A DNA stretch of 64,000 nucleotides, from the NCBI GenBank assembly GCA_017406775.1, contig JAFQXV010000003.1:86844-150843 (forward strand), written 5' to 3'. Source of the stretch: Candidatus Saccharimonadota bacterium. GTDB taxonomy: Bacteria; Patescibacteriota; Saccharimonadia; Saccharimonadales; Saccharimonadaceae. Below, piece after piece: positions 28,059 to 36,936 of the stretch. Position 1 is the first letter of the stretch, and every line of letters begins with the position of its first letter. The translations under genes and the position numbers were made by a program. The notes under the pieces are model-generated. The model did not search any database. It had not been told where the DNA came from and saw only the letters and a program-made list of their open reading frames with translations.

Positions 28059-31000
28059 ATGGGACTATTTTCAAAAAGTACACCAAAAGAACCACAATTG
28101 CCATCCACGCCTCAAACTCCCGAGATTCTCGATAATGTCAACAAAAAAGTCGTGGACGATTTAAAACGAACTATCAAAAAAGGTAGCAGAATTTCCATTG
28201 CTGCAGCCTCTTTTTCCATCTATGCCTTTGAAGCACTTAAAAAAGAGCTAAATCAAATCGACGAATTCCGTTTTCTCTTCACTGGCGAAACTTTCACCAA
28301 AGAAAAAGCCAAAAAAGAAGCCCGCGAATTCTACATTCCCCGTTTAAACCGCGAGCGTTCACTATACGGTACCGACTTTGAAGTACGCCTCAGAAACGAA
28401 CTTAATCAGCAAGCCATCGCCAAAGAATGTGCCGACTGGATTCGCAAAAAAGCCCACTTCCGCTCCAACATTTCAGGCGAAGCCATGTCTCCGTTTATGA
28501 ATGTCGAAAACCCAGAAACACCCTCAAATAATAACAACCAAAAATCCGAAAGCATCACCTACAACCCCTTCCCTAACTTCACAACCGCCGAACTCGGCGA
28601 AGACCGCGGCAATAACGCCTATTCCATCATCACTAAACTTTACGCCCCATTTACCGAGCAATACCTTAATACTTTCAACCAAATCTGGAACGATGACGAC
28701 CGCCTTGATGATGTAACCGACACGGTCTTAGAAAACATCACCGCCGCCTACAAGGAAAACTCCCCCGAATTCATCTACTACGTCGCACTATATAATATAT
28801 TCAACGAATTCCTCGAAGACATCAACGAAGACACTCTCCCCAACGTCCAAACCGGCTTCAAAAATTCCAAAATCTGGGAAATGCTCTACAATTTCCAAAA
28901 AGATGCTGTCGTCGGCTGTATCTCCAAACTCGAAAAACACGGCGGTTGCATCCTTGCTGACTCCGTCGGCCTCGGTAAAACCTTCTCCGCACTCGGCGTC
29001 ATTAAGTATTACGAATGTAGAAACAAATCCGTCTTAGTTCTCTGCCCTAAGCGTCTCCAAGCCAACTGGAACACTTTCAAACATAATTACAAAAACAACC
29101 CCATCGCATCCGACCGCCTAAACTACGACGTTCTCTTCCACACCGATCTCGACCGCAAGCGTGGCATGTCCGGCGAAACTGATCTCAGCATGATTAACTG
29201 GGGCAACTACGACCTAGTTGTCATCGACGAATCTCATAACTTCAGAAATGGCGAACGCTCCACTCACAAAGCCGAAGAAGACTATCTCAATCGCTATCAA
29301 AAACTCATGAAAAAAGTCATCAAAGCTGGCGTCAAAACCAAAGTTCTCATGCTCTCGGCCACCCCAGTTAATATCAACTTCACTGACCTTAAAAACCAGC
29401 TTATGATTGCTTGCGAAGGCGATTCCGAAAATCTAGACAGAACTCTCAAGACCAAAAATCCATTAGACAAAGTTTTCCAAGACGCCAATTCCGCCTTTAA
29501 TACTTGGTCTGCTCTAGAACCAGAAGACCGCACTACCGACAAGCTTCTCGAAATGCTCAGTTTCGATTTCTTCGATTTGCTCGACAGCGTCACCATCGCT
29601 CGCTCACGCAAACACATCGAAAAATACTACAACGAAACCAACCTCGGTACTTTCCCAGAGCGTCGCAAGCCAATCGGCCACCGTCCTGATCTTACTGACA
29701 TTGAAGGCATCAACTTCGACATGATTTTTGAGCATATCGACGCACTCAATCTCGACATTTACACCCCTCTCAAGTTCGTCCATGCCTCCAAACTAAATAA
29801 ATATGTAGACACCGAAAGCGCCAGTGGTAAAACCTGGGCCAACCGCGAAGAAGGTCGCAATGTCCTCATGATTACAAATCTCCTCAAACGCGCGGAGAGT
29901 TCCATTTATGCCTTCCGCATGACCACTGAAAGACTTTACGATTCAATCTGTCGAACAATAGAGAGTATCAACCGTTTTGAGACGCACCGCACCGAGCATC
30001 TCGATTTCACAGACATAGCCGAGCAAATTAAAGATGTCGACGAAGACGATATTGACGACGATTTTTCTATCGGTAAAGATCTCAAAATCAAATTTGAAGA
30101 TATGGACTATGTCTCTTGGCGTAGTCAGCTAGAAAAAGACAAAGCTACTCTCGAAGATTTACTAACACAAATCAATCTCGTCACTCCAGAACACGACCTC
30201 AAACTCCAAGAGCTCGAAACTACTATAGCAGACAAAATCACCCACCCTATCAACGGCGACAATAAAAAGATTCTCATTTTCACCGCCTTCGCCGACACCG
30301 CCGATTATTTATATGAAGAACTAAAAGATAAAATTCTCGACAACCACAATCTCCACACTGCCATAGTCACCGGTAATCACACGCCGGACACCACTTTAAA
30401 AGGCGTTGCTAAAGATTTCAACGAAATCCTTACTTATTTCAGCCCCAAATCCAAAAATCGCGACGCCCTAGGTCGCACCAACACTACCGACATCGACATT
30501 CTAATCGCCACCGACTGTATCTCCGAAGGTCAAAACCTCCAGGATTGCGATTATCTCATCAACTACGACATCCACTGGAACCCAGTCCGCATTATTCAGC
30601 GCTTCGGTCGTATCGACCGCATCGGCTCCGAAAACAAAACCATCCAACTCGTCAATTTCTGGCCGAACATTTCCCTTGACGCCTACATCAATCTCAAGGC
30701 TCGTGTCGAAAACCGCACCAAACTCGTCAGTATCACCAGTGCCGGCGAAGACGTACTAGAAAACATGGACCCAGATCTCGAATATCGCAAAAACCAGCTC
30801 AAGCGCCTTCAAGAAGAAGTTGTCGACCTCGAAGAAATCAATGGTGGCATCAATATAATGGATCTCGGCCTCAACGAATTTCACCTAGATGTCAAAGAGC
30901 TCCGTGACAAATACGGCGATGCCGACTATATACCATTTGGCATCAATGCCACTGCCGCCGCTACCGAAGACGCCCCCGCCGGTGTCATCTATATTCTCAA

Positions 31001-31376
31001 GAACATCAATTCCAATGTCAACATTGATAAACAAAACCGCCTTCATCCATTCTATTTAGTTTATATCAAGGATAATGGTGAAGTGTTTGTAAATCACCTA
31101 AATCCCAAAAACCTTCTCGATAAAATGCGCCTCCTAGCTAAAGGCAAAGACAAACCCGAACGCGAGCTCGTCCGCATCTTTAACGAAGAGACAAATAATG
31201 GTAAAAACATGGCACAATATTCAGAGTTACTATCAAATTCCATCCGCAGTATCATCACCGTCAAATCCGAACGCGATGTCGACAGTCTATTCCACGCCGG
31301 TGGCACCACCGCCCTCACCAACCAAATTTCCGGCCTCGATGATTTCGAACTAATAACCTTCCTGGTGGTTAAATAA
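28059..31376 (+). CDS. SNF2/HepA-type helicase of a type III-like restriction-modification locus
   Basis: 1105 residues. An N-terminal region of about 140 residues (KKGSRISIAAASFSIYAFEALKKEL) resembles the phospholipase-D-like module found ahead of such helicases, without an HKD motif that I can see. Helicase motifs follow: Walker A ILADSVGLGKTFSALG (about 300), motif II VVIDESHNFRNGE (about 388), motif III MLSATPVN (about 430), motif IV ILIFTAFADTADYLYEEL (about 740), motif V IATDCISEGQNLQ and motif VI HWNPVRIIQRFGRIDRIGS (about 845). First gene of the operon; it shares base 31376 with the DUF4391 gene (TAATG). It probably remodels or translocates DNA in defence. Confidence 0.85.
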   Translation: MGLFSKSTPKEPQLPSTPQTPEILDNVNKKVVDDLKRTIKKGSRISIAAASFSIYAFEALKKELNQIDEFRFLFTGETFTKEKAKKEAREFYIPRLNRERSLYGTDFEVRLRNELNQQAIAKECADWIRKKAHFRSNISGEAMSPFMNVENPETPSNNNNQKSESITYNPFPNFTTAELGEDRGNNAYSIITKLYAPFTEQYLNTFNQIWNDDDRLDDVTDTVLENITAAYKENSPEFIYYVALYNIFNEFLEDINEDTLPNVQTGFKNSKIWEMLYNFQKDAVVGCISKLEKHGGCILADSVGLGKTFSALGVIKYYECRNKSVLVLCPKRLQANWNTFKHNYKNNPIASDRLNYDVLFHTDLDRKRGMSGETDLSMINWGNYDLVVIDESHNFRNGERSTHKAEEDYLNRYQKLMKKVIKAGVKTKVLMLSATPVNINFTDLKNQLMIACEGDSENLDRTLKTKNPLDKVFQDANSAFNTWSALEPEDRTTDKLLEMLSFDFFDLLDSVTIARSRKHIEKYYNETNLGTFPERRKPIGHRPDLTDIEGINFDMIFEHIDALNLDIYTPLKFVHASKLNKYVDTESASGKTWANREEGRNVLMITNLLKRAESSIYAFRMTTERLYDSICRTIESINRFETHRTEHLDFTDIAEQIKDVDEDDIDDDFSIGKDLKIKFEDMDYVSWRSQLEKDKATLEDLLTQINLVTPEHDLKLQELETTIADKITHPINGDNKKILIFTAFADTADYLYEELKDKILDNHNLHTAIVTGNHTPDTTLKGVAKDFNEILTYFSPKSKNRDALGRTNTTDIDILIATDCISEGQNLQDCDYLINYDIHWNPVRIIQRFGRIDRIGSENKTIQLVNFWPNISLDAYINLKARVENRTKLVSITSAGEDVLENMDPDLEYRKNQLKRLQEEVVDLEEINGGINIMDLGLNEFHLDVKELRDKYGDADYIPFGINATAAATEDAPAGVIYILKNINSNVNIDKQNRLHPFYLVYIKDNGEVFVNHLNPKNLLDKMRLLAKGKDKPERELVRIFNEETNNGKNMAQYSELLSNSIRSIITVKSERDVDSLFHAGGTTALTNQISGLDDFELITFLVVK

Positions 31377-32032
31377 TGATAAACTTACCAGAAAGTGCCA
31401 AAGTCGGTCGCATCATCGCCAAAGAAAAGTTCTACGGCAAAACCGACACCGCCACCAAAAACCTCTTCCAAAACGAAATCGCCCGTATCACCTGGGAATA
31501 CAAACTTGCCCCCGAAACTATCAATCTCCCCGCCAAACACTGGCCTGAAGTCGAAGTCTTCCGTATCACCCTCAAAAACTACGAACTCCCCACCAAAATC
31601 CTAAAAGTCATTGATTCGGCCATTCCCTACCCCATCCTCTTCTTCGTCGAAAAAGGCACCGCAAAGAAAGCCGTCATCTGTTATAAAGAGCAGAATCAAA
31701 AAAACGAAAACATCGCGAAAGTTGACACTTATTTTGAAACCGAATGGAACGATGAAAAACTCTCAAACATTAAAATCGACGGTCTAGATATTGATACGGT
31801 ATTTGGCAATTTTGTCCGTCAAATCGCCGGCGAACGTTACGCTAGCATCAATACCACTACCAACGGCAACGTCTCAACCATCATTAAGGATGACATCGAA
31901 AAAATTAAGGACCGCGAAAAAATCCAGAAGCAAATCGAAGCCCTCACTCGCAAAATCAAATCCGAACCTTCCATGGGCAAAAAGCAAGCCCTCGCCGAAG
32001 AGCGCTTCCACCTCAAACAACTCCTAAAATAA
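31376..32032 (+). CDS. DUF4391 protein
   Basis: 218 residues. Matches my memory of DUF4391: SAKVGRIIAKEKFYGKTD, ARITWEYKLAPETINLPA and PYPILFFVEKG, with a coiled C-terminal end (IKDREKIQKQIEALTRKI...LAEERFHLKQL). DUF4391 proteins lie between SNF2-type helicases and Mod genes in many type III-like loci; their role is unknown and they may bridge helicase and methyltransferase. Start overlaps the helicase stop (TAATG). The next R-M gene, mod, is displaced by about 2.1 kb because a two-gene cassette is inserted here. Confidence 0.8.
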   Translation: MINLPESAKVGRIIAKEKFYGKTDTATKNLFQNEIARITWEYKLAPETINLPAKHWPEVEVFRITLKNYELPTKILKVIDSAIPYPILFFVEKGTAKKAVICYKEQNQKNENIAKVDTYFETEWNDEKLSNIKIDGLDIDTVFGNFVRQIAGERYASINTTTNGNVSTIIKDDIEKIKDREKIQKQIEALTRKIKSEPSMGKKQALAEERFHLKQLLK

Positions 32033-32054
32033 GCATAAGCAGAACACATTATAC

Positions 32055-32083
32055 TTGACTTGTCAAATTTTTTATGCTAAACT
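32055..32083 (+). promoter_or_regulatory. Promoter with dyad for the DUF6602/CD-NTase cassette
   Basis: TTGACT (32055-32060), 17-bp spacer, TGC-TAAACT (-10 at 32078-32083). The -35 is part of a small dyad, TTGAC-TT-GTCAA, a possible operator. It lies in the gap after DUF4391, so the cassette has its own transcription start. Confidence 0.55.
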
Positions 32084-32101
32084 TATTCAAAAGGAGGTTA
32101 A

Positions 32102-32824
32102 TTGAATAAAATATCAGTCCAAGCAATAATGGAAGCGAAAAAAGCTAAGCTACAAAGTATTCTTTCTGTTTCATTAAATCATCCAGTATCCCAAGGAAGC
32201 CACTGCGAATCTTCCTGGATTGAACTTTTAAGAAATTTTCTCCCTAACAGATATGGCATAACCAAAGGTTTTGTCTTTGACTCTCGCGGAAACATAAGTG
32301 AACAAATAGATATTATTATCTATGACACAACCTATTCCCCATTAGTTTACGCCACGAAAAATGACGAAAAATACGTAACTATCGAAAGCGTTTATGCAGT
32401 TTTTGAATGTAAACCCAAAATATCAAAGAAAAACATTGATTATGCAGAGAAAAAAATACAGTCCGTAAAGGGTCTATACTGTACGACTAGAGAAATATAT
32501 ATAGCTGGAAAACCCGTCGAGCCAAGAACGCCACCTCCAATTTTTGGTGGTCTCCTAACCAATACTTCTATCAACGCAAGAAACTTAAAGAAGATATTAA
32601 AAAACTCTGGACCAAACGTCATCTTGGGATTTTCTGCAAGTGGACTCCTGTTTTTTAGAAATGATGATACTTTAAAGACTATTACCAAGAACACATTGTT
32701 AGCATTTTTTTATAAATTGCTAGATATGCTCTATAAATTAGGCACAGTAGCAGCAATCGATATCCGTGAATACTCAAAACAATCCGAAGAATTAAAATGG
32801 TTATTTGAGGACGATAATGGTTAG
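32102..32824 (+). CDS. DUF6602-like predicted nuclease-fold protein
   Basis: 240 residues, starting at TTG 4 nt after a perfect AAGGAGG. Key stretch: SHCESSWIELLRNFLP, RYGITKGFVFDSRGNISEQIDIIIYD and SVYAVFECKPKISKKN. A Glu, then an Asp in QIDIIIYD, then ECK looks like a PD-(D/E)XK-type metal site, so this may be the killing effector of the cassette. The C-terminal half is alpha/beta and uncharacterised. The stop overlaps the CD-NTase start by 8 bases. AT-rich codons contrast with the R-M genes on both sides. Confidence 0.7.
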   Translation: MNKISVQAIMEAKKAKLQSILSVSLNHPVSQGSHCESSWIELLRNFLPNRYGITKGFVFDSRGNISEQIDIIIYDTTYSPLVYATKNDEKYVTIESVYAVFECKPKISKKNIDYAEKKIQSVKGLYCTTREIYIAGKPVEPRTPPPIFGGLLTNTSINARNLKKILKNSGPNVILGFSASGLLFFRNDDTLKTITKNTLLAFFYKLLDMLYKLGTVAAIDIREYSKQSEELKWLFEDDNG

Positions 32825-34091
32825 TGAAAAATTATTCCAAACATTTTTAACAAACATAGAGCCAAGTAAAACGACAAAGGAAATGATAAGCTCAATTCAA
32901 CAAAACCTTCGAAACTATTTAGCTAATCATAATGAGTATAAATACGTATATGCCGACTCGTTTTTATCGGGATCATATGCAAAACATACCAGTATTCGAC
33001 CTAAAAAAGGCGACGGAAAAAGGGATGTTGACATTATCATAATTACAAATTACAGCCCATCATCACAGCCTCAAAAAGTGCTCGACGAATTATACAACAT
33101 TCTCTCAGAGTCCAGCCACTACAAAAACATTGAAAAGCATTCCCACTCCATAGGCATAGAAATGAGTAATCTAGAGATAGATGTTGTCCCGGTCATAAAG
33201 GACAACAATGGAAGAATGTTTATAGGAAACAACAAAACGAATGCATGGTCCGCCACTAATCCAGCGGGTCATCTTAAATGGTGTTCCAATGCCAATAAAA
33301 TGACTAACGGAAAATTTATTCCTTGCGTTAAACTTTTTAAATGGTGGCGTCGAAATAATTTTGGCGGAGGGCATGATTACCCAAAAGGAATAACGCTAGA
33401 AAAAATCGTAGCAGATAATATACCGACCTTTGCGTCAAATATAGAAGAATATTTTATTGAAACCATGCGTTCAATCATCAACAATTATCTACCATCACTC
33501 ATTACGGGGACCATCCCACATGTGTACGATCCGTGCATTTTAGACAATGATTTACTAAATCAGTACAGTCTTGCCAATCTACTGGAGTTTTTCTTAAAAA
33601 TGATGGAGCATCTAAAGCTCGTCGATACAGACAATTCTTGTGAAAATTGGATAACTATCTTTGGAGACGATTTTCCTTCCAGTGACAAAAACAGCCTAGG
33701 CATCCGCGGTGAAGAAGAAGAATTTATAGAGGAAATTGTCTCGGTAAAAAAGAAGTATGATCTGAAAATAGATTGCAAAGTTTCACAAAACGGATTCAGA
33801 CAGTTTTTGCTAAGTAAAAACGTTTTTCCATTAAAACATAATTTAAACCTCGATTTTTTTATAGAATCGACTGACGCACCAACACCATATAGTATCTATT
33901 GGAAAGTCAGAAATGTTGGTGAAGAGGCAATAAAACGAAATGATATAAGAGGCCAGATAATAAGATCAAACAAGCCCATTCATCATGAAAACACTCGTTT
34001 TCGAGGACCACATTTTGTTGAATGCTACATTATTAAAGATGGTATATGCGTGGCAATCGACAGAATTAATGTTCCGATCGGAAGTAAATAG
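32817..34091 (+). CDS. CD-NTase/SMODS nucleotidyltransferase with AGS-C sensor domain
   Basis: 424 residues from the ATG at 32817 (GAGG 6 nt upstream). The nucleotidyltransferase core has the GS motif FLSGSYAKHTSIRP (about 46), the paired acidic residues GKRDVDIIIITN (about 67) and the third Asp in NLEIDVVPVI (about 118). The C-terminal 75 residues read YWKVRNVGEEAIKRNDIRGQ, HHENTRFRGPHFVECYII and CVAIDRINVPIG, the pattern of the AGS-C/SMODS C-terminal sensor. Such enzymes make oligonucleotide alarm signals on phage infection (CBASS family). Its partner is the DUF6602 protein. No Cap2/Cap3 genes are present. Confidence 0.85.
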   Translation: MVSEKLFQTFLTNIEPSKTTKEMISSIQQNLRNYLANHNEYKYVYADSFLSGSYAKHTSIRPKKGDGKRDVDIIIITNYSPSSQPQKVLDELYNILSESSHYKNIEKHSHSIGIEMSNLEIDVVPVIKDNNGRMFIGNNKTNAWSATNPAGHLKWCSNANKMTNGKFIPCVKLFKWWRRNNFGGGHDYPKGITLEKIVADNIPTFASNIEEYFIETMRSIINNYLPSLITGTIPHVYDPCILDNDLLNQYSLANLLEFFLKMMEHLKLVDTDNSCENWITIFGDDFPSSDKNSLGIRGEEEEFIEEIVSVKKKYDLKIDCKVSQNGFRQFLLSKNVFPLKHNLNLDFFIESTDAPTPYSIYWKVRNVGEEAIKRNDIRGQIIRSNKPIHHENTRFRGPHFVECYIIKDGICVAIDRINVPIGSK

Positions 34092-34145
34092 TCCGTATGG
34101 CATGATATAATAATAAGTGTTACATGAGTTAATCTTGGAGGCAAA

Positions 34146-36068
34146 ATGGAAAATACAGATAATATTGAAAGGGTGGACCTAGAGAAAGTAGACTGGCGGA
34201 GCAGTCGCGAATTCTTTGAATCACTTGGTGAAGAGCTAGACAAGCTAGATGACAAAGACGAATCCTACAATTTCACTTGGGTAGGTAAGCGCAAAAGCAT
34301 CATCGAAGCTGGCACCCCTATCAATAAAACCCTCCGCCCCGATATTGATGCCTCCAAAGATTTTGATAATACCAAAAATATGCTTATAGTCGGTGACAAT
34401 CTAGATGCACTTAAACTCCTCCAAGAATCCTATCTGGGTAAAATCAAAATGATTTATATCGATCCTCCATACAATACTGGTCATGATTTTGTCTATCATG
34501 ATAACTTTACCATCAAAAAGAATGACTATGAAGATAGCACCACAGACTCCGAAGGCAACAAGATTATCTCCGAAGACGAATTTACCGAAAACTCCAAATC
34601 TAATGGTCGCTTCCACTCCGATTGGCTCTCCATGATGTATCCTCGCCTCAAACTCGCCAGAAACCTTTTATGCGAAAGTGGGCTAATATTTATATCCATA
34701 GACGACAACGAACAATACAACCTTAAGAAGCTCTGCGACGAAGTATTTGGAGAAGAAAATTTTGTTGCATGCTTCATAATCGATAAGACAGCCCAAGGAG
34801 CAAATCAAAGCGACACATTTAAAACTCAACACGAATATCTTTTCGCCTACACGCGTTCAGATTCATCATTTGTCAACTCAAACAAAAAAGCACCAATAGA
34901 TAAGTCTAAGTACAAATATGAAGACAAAAAAGGTGCCTATGCAATAACAAACAGTTTTGATTCAATTAATTCTCCTCTATCCGCCAACAAAAATCGCGGA
35001 TACACGATTTATTACAACGAAAAGACTGGAGACGCAATTACGAAAGATGAATACGATAAAGAAAGAAATGTTTTCCTAGATTACGATAAAAGCTTATTAT
35101 CTCAAGGGTACGAACCAATTAGGCCAGGAATTAGAAATGGCATTCAGTATCCATGGAACTGGATGAAAAGTAGATTTGAGGAACAATACAAAGAAGAATT
35201 AGTTTTTCAAAGAAACAAATTAGGAAAAATGGCCATATATCACAAAAACCGTTTTAACGGTATAGTCAAAGATACAACTATACAGAAATTCGATACAAGA
35301 AAAAGCGGAAATCTTCTTCTAAGTGAAATGTTGGGTGGAAAATTTTTTGATTACCCAAAATCCGTTGAAATGCTAAAATGGATCCTAGAAAGAACAACAG
35401 AAACAGACGGTGATGTTCTAGATTTCTTCGCCGGCTCCGGCACTACTGGCCATGCCGTGATGGACCTAAACGCCGAAGATGGCGGTAATCGTAAGTACAT
35501 CCTAGTCCAACTAGATGAAACAACTGATGAAAAATCTGAGGCCAAAAAAGCCGGCTACGACACTATAGACCAAATCACTGCCGAACGTCTCCGCCGTGCA
35601 GGTGACAAAATCATCAAAGAGCACCCGGACTTAGAAGGTAAACTAGATACCGGTTTCCGTGTCTTCCGCATTGACAGCGAAAACGAGAACACCGACATAC
35701 GTAAGCCACTCAAAGACGTTAGCCAAATTGACTTATTCAATTCCATTGATAATATCAAGAAAGACCGCACCCCGCTCGACTTTCTCTTCGGCGTAGTCTA
35801 CGCCTCCGCTCTTCCATTTGACCTCAAACTAGAAACTAAAAAAATCGGCGACAACACCGTTTACCTCTACGGCTACCTAGACGAAGATTCCGGCCTAGTT
35901 GCTTGTTTTGACAACAACATCTCCGAAAATACCATCAAAGAAATCGCCAAGCTAAAACCATTGACCGCCGCCTTCAAGGACTCCTCTTTCCAGGATTCCG
36001 CCGCCAAAATCAATCTCTCCGAGCAATTCCGCGTCATCGCACCTGATACGAAAGTCAAGGTAATCTAA
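34146..36068 (+). CDS. mod: Type III DNA adenine methyltransferase (Mod), beta class
   Basis: 640 residues. Motif IV MIYIDPPYNTGHDF (about 105) precedes motif I DVLDFFAGSGTTGHAVMDL (about 425), the beta-class order. GGAGG lies 6 nt before the ATG. The target-recognition region (about residues 185-415, DNA about 34690-35390) is distinctly more AT-rich than the flanking catalytic parts, as if swapped in from another allele. Mod methylates adenines in the recognition site and directs Res. It lies after the inserted CD-NTase cassette but is otherwise continuous in style with the upstream helicase/DUF4391 pair. Confidence 0.92.
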   Translation: MENTDNIERVDLEKVDWRSSREFFESLGEELDKLDDKDESYNFTWVGKRKSIIEAGTPINKTLRPDIDASKDFDNTKNMLIVGDNLDALKLLQESYLGKIKMIYIDPPYNTGHDFVYHDNFTIKKNDYEDSTTDSEGNKIISEDEFTENSKSNGRFHSDWLSMMYPRLKLARNLLCESGLIFISIDDNEQYNLKKLCDEVFGEENFVACFIIDKTAQGANQSDTFKTQHEYLFAYTRSDSSFVNSNKKAPIDKSKYKYEDKKGAYAITNSFDSINSPLSANKNRGYTIYYNEKTGDAITKDEYDKERNVFLDYDKSLLSQGYEPIRPGIRNGIQYPWNWMKSRFEEQYKEELVFQRNKLGKMAIYHKNRFNGIVKDTTIQKFDTRKSGNLLLSEMLGGKFFDYPKSVEMLKWILERTTETDGDVLDFFAGSGTTGHAVMDLNAEDGGNRKYILVQLDETTDEKSEAKKAGYDTIDQITAERLRRAGDKIIKEHPDLEGKLDTGFRVFRIDSENENTDIRKPLKDVSQIDLFNSIDNIKKDRTPLDFLFGVVYASALPFDLKLETKKIGDNTVYLYGYLDEDSGLVACFDNNISENTIKEIAKLKPLTAAFKDSSFQDSAAKINLSEQFRVIAPDTKVKVI

Positions 36069-36069
36069 T

Positions 36070-36936
36070 ATGGATAATCATGATTTAATAATCTTCGAAC
36101 AAATTAAACACAGCGATGATAAAATTGACGAATTTTGGAGTGCACGAAAACTCTACAAAGCGCTAGGCTACTCTAGGTGGGAAGGCTTTTTAGTTGTAAT
36201 TGAAAAAGCAAAAACATCATTCAGTAATAGCAGATTCACCAAAAATTACGACATAAACGACCATTTTCGTCAAGTGGTGAAAATGGTCCCTACAGGGAGT
36301 GGAGCCGAACGCCCAATAGACGATTATCAACTTTCCAAATACGCCTGCTATTTAATCGCCCAAAACGGCGATTCCCGCAAAGAACCAATTGCCCTCGCCC
36401 AATCATATTTCAATATTCAAACCCTACGCCAAGAGCAATTCGACAAATTATCTGCTGACGAAAAACGTCTATACATTCGTCAACAAGTGACGGATTGGGA
36501 TAAAAAACTATTCAAATCCGCCAAAGACAGTGGCGTAGAAAACTATGGCAAGTTCTACGATGCTGGCTATCTTGGACTCTACGGCATGCGTAGTAAGGAA
36601 ATCCGTGAGAAAAAGGGCCTCGGCAAAGACAAAGTTCTAGATAGGGCCGGCGCTACAGAACTCGCAGCAAATCTCTTTCGAATTACCCAAACCGACGATA
36701 AATTACAGAGCAAAATCCAAAACGGCGAACAAATCGGAGACGAAGCAGCAGCGGATACACATTACAATGTAGGCAAAATTGTCCGAAAGACCATCAAAGA
36801 AATCGGTGGCACCATGCCAGAAGATTTACCACCAGAGCCAGAACACATCAAACAGCTAGAAAAAAGAAAGCAGAAGTCCGCCTTAACTAACCACGACCAA
36901 ACTAAACAAATCACCGGAGGTCAAAATGAAGCTTAG
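36070..36936 (+). CDS. DinD-like (DNA-damage-inducible protein D) protein
   Basis: 288 residues. DEFWSARKLYKALGYSRWEGFLVVIEKA and DYQLSKYACYLIAQNGDSRKEPIALAQSYF (split over residues 20-115) are the BRO/DinD N-terminal signature, followed by LGLYGMRSKEIREKKGLGKDKVLDRAGATELAANLFRI, typical of DinD. Wedged between mod and res: its start is 2 nt after the mod stop and its end overlaps res by 11 bases. In E. coli DinD inhibits RecA filament activity; in R-M loci its role is unknown. A regulatory or anti-recombination function is inference. Confidence 0.85.
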   Translation: MDNHDLIIFEQIKHSDDKIDEFWSARKLYKALGYSRWEGFLVVIEKAKTSFSNSRFTKNYDINDHFRQVVKMVPTGSGAERPIDDYQLSKYACYLIAQNGDSRKEPIALAQSYFNIQTLRQEQFDKLSADEKRLYIRQQVTDWDKKLFKSAKDSGVENYGKFYDAGYLGLYGMRSKEIREKKGLGKDKVLDRAGATELAANLFRITQTDDKLQSKIQNGEQIGDEAAADTHYNVGKIVRKTIKEIGGTMPEDLPPEPEHIKQLEKRKQKSALTNHDQTKQITGGQNEA

